NCBI RefSeq assembly: GCF_900129755.1
Contig: NZ_FQWT01000001.1
Span: forward strand, 62,001 to 126,000
DNA: 64,000 nucleotides
Direction: 5' to 3'
From: Chryseobacterium oranimense
GTDB lineage: Bacteria; Bacteroidota; Bacteroidia; Flavobacteriales; Weeksellaceae
Shown: one piece after another, positions 61,871 to 64,000 of the stretch
How the letters are laid out: each line of letters begins with the position of its first letter
Position numbering within the stretch: the stretch's first letter is position 1
Translations under genes and position numbers: made by a program
Notes under the pieces: generated by a model
Databases searched by the model: none
The model's input: only the letters and a program-made list of their open reading frames with translations
What the model was told of the DNA's origin: nothing

Positions 61871-62989
61871 ATGCATCAATTTACTATAGGAATAGAGGAA
61901 GAATATCAGATCATTGATGTTGAGAGCAGAGACTTAATATCTCATGTTTCGAAGATTATTGAAGGAGGAAAAGCTGTTTTAAGTGAGAATTTAAAACACG
62001 AGATGCACGAATCCATGATTGAAATGGAAACCGGCATCTGTCAGAATATTAAAGAAGCAAGAACGGAATTAACGAACCTGAGAAGGCATTTAATTAATAC
62101 TGCTCATGAACAGGGACTTCGGGTTTCCGGAGGAGGAACCCATCCGTTTTCAAACTGGGAACACAATACCATTACCAACGGTGAGCGTTACAACAAAATT
62201 GTAGATGATATGGGTGATGTTGCCCGCGGAAATTTAATTTTCGGGCTTCATGTTCATATCGGAATTCCCAATCGTGAAGAAGGCGTAAGAATCCAGAATG
62301 TGATGCGTTATTTTCTTCCTCACGTATATGCTCTTTCTACAAATTCTCCTTTCTGGATCGGAAGAAGTACAGGTTTTAAATCCTACAGACAGGAAATTTT
62401 TGTGAAATTTCCGAGAACAGGTATTCCAAGCTATTTTAATTCTTTGGCTGAGTTCGACAGCTATGTTGACCTTCTTGTAAAAACAGGAACCATCGACAAT
62501 GCCAAGAAGATCTGGTGGGATCTGAGGGTGCATCCATTCTACCCTACCATTGAGTTCAGGATTTGTGATATGCCTCTAAGACTTGAAGAAACAGTTTGCC
62601 TGGCAGCCATTATGCAGAGTTTAGTGGCAAAAATCTATAAGCTTCACCAACAAAACCTCAGTTTCAGGAGCTATAGAAGATTATTGCTGAACGAAAATAA
62701 ATGGAGAGCCTCCAAAAGTGGTATTGAAGCCCATCTGATTGATTTCGGAAAAGAAGAATCCGTTCCTTACCCTCATCTTTTGAAAGAACTTCTGGAATTT
62801 ATTGATGATGTTGTAGATGAACTCGACTGCAGAAAAGAGGTTGAATATGCCTGGACTATTTTAGAAAACGGAACAGGAGCCGACAGACAGCTTAAAGTGT
62901 TTAATGAAACAGGTGATCTTACTAAAGTAGTGGATTATATGATCTCGGAAACAGAGTATGGCATAACACATGGCGAAACCGCTTCATAA
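61871..62989 (+). CDS. GCS2-type carboxylate-amine ligase (YbdK-like)
   Basis: 372 residues of the glutamate-cysteine ligase family 2. The N-terminus IGIEEEYQIID is the family's metal-binding strip, followed by GGGTHPFSNW and the later HVHIGIPNREEGVR and RICDMPLRLEETV. Members ligate an amino acid to a carboxylate using ATP; E. coli YbdK has weak glutamate-cysteine activity. The substrate here is unknown. No gshB-like partner is adjacent unless ligase 2 acts in that role. Confidence 0.88.
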   Translation: MHQFTIGIEEEYQIIDVESRDLISHVSKIIEGGKAVLSENLKHEMHESMIEMETGICQNIKEARTELTNLRRHLINTAHEQGLRVSGGGTHPFSNWEHNTITNGERYNKIVDDMGDVARGNLIFGLHVHIGIPNREEGVRIQNVMRYFLPHVYALSTNSPFWIGRSTGFKSYRQEIFVKFPRTGIPSYFNSLAEFDSYVDLLVKTGTIDNAKKIWWDLRVHPFYPTIEFRICDMPLRLEETVCLAAIMQSLVAKIYKLHQQNLSFRSYRRLLLNENKWRASKSGIEAHLIDFGKEESVPYPHLLKELLEFIDDVVDELDCRKEVEYAWTILENGTGADRQLKVFNETGDLTKVVDYMISETEYGITHGETAS

Positions 62990-62998
62990 TATTTTTGG

Positions 62999-63006
62999 TA
63001 ACTTTG
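62999..63006 (+). promoter_or_regulatory. Possible internal -7 element before the amidotransferase gene
   Basis: TAACTTTG ends 18 nt before the ATG at 63025, but no TTG is seen at the -33 distance. It could give the last gene an extra promoter. Confidence 0.3.
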
Positions 63007-63024
63007 CAAAAAATATGAAGTAGT

Positions 63025-63858
63025 ATGAAAGATATTCGAATTGCATTGATAGATATGAACAACAATCATGTAAATCAAGGCTTTAGAAATATTAAAGAAA
63101 TTTCAGAAGCATTCCAGCAGAGTTCTGAAGAAAATGTGACCATCCAGACATTTGATGTGAGGTTCAAGAATGAAATGCCGGATATTAATGATTTTGATAT
63201 CTTTATTTCTTCGGGAGGTCCTGGAAATCCGCATAGAGAAGGCTTTGAGTGGGAAGACAGATATGCTGCTTTCCTTGATGCCGTTCTAGATCATAATCAG
63301 TACAATGAAGATAAAAAATATTTGTTCCTGATCTGCCATTCATTCCAACTGGCAAGCATCCACTGGAAACTCGGTAATATCTGCAAAAGAAAATCTTATT
63401 CTTTCGGAGTTATGCCGGTTCACAAAACAGAAGAGGGTGAGCAGGAATTTTTGTTTAAAAACCTTCAGGATCCTTTCTATGCTGTGGATTCCAGAGCTTA
63501 TCAGTTCATTGAGCCGGATATGGACCGTTTTGATGAATTGGGAATGAAAATCATGGCTATCGAAAAGTTCAGACCGCATATTAACCTCGAAAGAGCAGTA
63601 ATGGCCGTACGTTTTTCAGATGAAATTTTCGGGACTCAATTCCATCCGGAAGCTGATCCGAAAGGCATGATCGAAAACCTGAAAGATGAAAAAAATAAAG
63701 AGGCTATGATCGAGAATTTCGGAATGGAAAAATATCTCGAAACGATAGACAGAATAGATGATGAAGACAAGATCATTCTTACCAGAAGCCAGATCCTGCC
63801 GAGATTCCTTCAGTCAGCAAAAAAAAACATTTTGAAGGGAAATGAAGCTCTGGTATAA
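63025..63858 (+). CDS. Class I glutamine amidotransferase-like protein
   Basis: 277 residues. The triad is visible: Cys104 in FLICHSFQLA, and His207 and Glu209 in GTQFHPEAD, with SSGGPGNPH near residue 62 forming the oxyanion loop. These enzymes hydrolyse glutamine, or related gamma-glutamyl amides, and pass ammonia to a partner. No synthetase domain is fused to it, so its acceptor should be one of the upstream ligases, or it may hydrolyse a gamma-glutamyl intermediate as PuuD does. Last gene of the cluster, 35 bp after the GCS2 gene. It has a C-terminal extension of about 60 residues beyond the usual domain. Confidence 0.86.
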   Translation: MKDIRIALIDMNNNHVNQGFRNIKEISEAFQQSSEENVTIQTFDVRFKNEMPDINDFDIFISSGGPGNPHREGFEWEDRYAAFLDAVLDHNQYNEDKKYLFLICHSFQLASIHWKLGNICKRKSYSFGVMPVHKTEEGEQEFLFKNLQDPFYAVDSRAYQFIEPDMDRFDELGMKIMAIEKFRPHINLERAVMAVRFSDEIFGTQFHPEADPKGMIENLKDEKNKEAMIENFGMEKYLETIDRIDDEDKIILTRSQILPRFLQSAKKNILKGNEALV

Positions 63859-63901
63859 CTCATGATGAAAGTTGCTGTCAGATAGAAATTTACAGAATAA
63901 C

Positions 63902-63982
63902 ATGCTTCGACTCCGCTCAGCATTACAGTGCTTTGAAAAAGCCACAATTTGAACTGTTATGCTGAGCGAAAACGAAGTATTA
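63902..63982. repeat. Palindromic intergenic repeat (REP-like)
   Basis: The left arm ATGCTTCGACTCCGCTCAGC (63902-63921) and the right arm GCTGAGCGAAAACGAAGTAT (63962-63981) are near reverse complements. The transcript would form a large stem closing the region after the amidotransferase gene. The arm sequence is of a type often seen dispersed in Bacteroidota intergenic DNA. Confidence 0.6.
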
Positions 63983-64000
63983 TAAAAAAAGATATTGTAT

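Noticed and set aside
58876..63858. Graspetide (omega-ester peptide) cluster
   Set aside because: Two ATP-grasp genes are present, but no precursor ORF with conserved Thr/Ser and Asp/Glu repeats is visible, and the accompanying GCS2 and amidotransferase genes do not belong to that class.

Overview
The window looks like a chromosomal segment of a Chryseobacterium-type flavobacterium (Bacteroidota, Weeksellaceae). Four things support this. The base composition is AT-rich. Two proteins end in type IX secretion sorting tails. Many promoters match the Bacteroidota form (-7 TAnnTTTG, sometimes with a -33 TTG). The ATP synthase genes run atpB-E-F-H-A-G with no atpD or atpC beside them. No rRNA, tRNA, CRISPR array, insertion sequence or prophage was seen. 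Most of the window is housekeeping and metabolic genes; the two parts that look accessory or undescribed are at 17.6-19.6 kb and 56.2-63.9 kb.

Layout, left to right. 0-5 kb: the cut-off start of etfB, a short-chain dehydrogenase, two paralogous type IX-secreted proteins and an M20 dipeptidase. 5-12 kb, minus strand: an OmpA-type lipoprotein; a likely long operon of udk, an FtsB/DivIC-like septum protein, the methylmalonyl-CoA mutase small subunit, a small exported protein, a DinB-fold protein and a THUMP-like methyltransferase; then clpS and a CNNM/CorC-type transporter. 12.2-17.6 kb: the ATP synthase operon (atpG, A, H, F, E, B, and a four-helix membrane protein at its head).

17.6-19.6 kb: a two-gene RiPP locus between the atp operon and ffh. 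A 67-residue precursor has a GG-type leader and a core with four W-x-N motifs. A terminator-like hairpin separates it from a radical SAM/SPASM maturase resembling the FxsB-like, cyclophane-forming enzymes. 21-24.3 kb: four separately terminated outer-membrane beta-barrel genes. 24.4-28.4 kb: phoH, a SAM hydrolase, a 2-oxo acid dehydrogenase E2 and two small membrane proteins. 28.6-30 kb: a serine hydrolase broken by a one-base frameshift. 30-33 kb: a ClC channel/antiporter and rpsF-rpsR-rplI.

33.4-43.6 kb: an AraC regulator divergent from a TolC-HlyD-MFS efflux operon, an aldehyde dehydrogenase, a thioredoxin-like protein, a lipid A-type acyltransferase, a GT2 glycosyltransferase, a DnaQ-like exonuclease and apaG. 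Several spacers here (31.6-42.4 kb) show striking 7-bp periodicity. 43.7-50.7 kb: odhA-odhB, an SRPBCC protein and an S41 protease. 50.8-56 kb: the glycogen operon glgB-glgA-lipoprotein-glgC. 56.2-63.9 kb: an esterase with a glycogen-binding-like domain and an M17 aminopeptidase, then a compact run of ATP-grasp ligase, esterase, second ATP-grasp ligase, GCS2-type carboxylate-amine ligase and class I glutamine amidotransferase. That run looks like a pathway building an amide- or peptide-linked metabolite. The window ends in a palindromic intergenic repeat.
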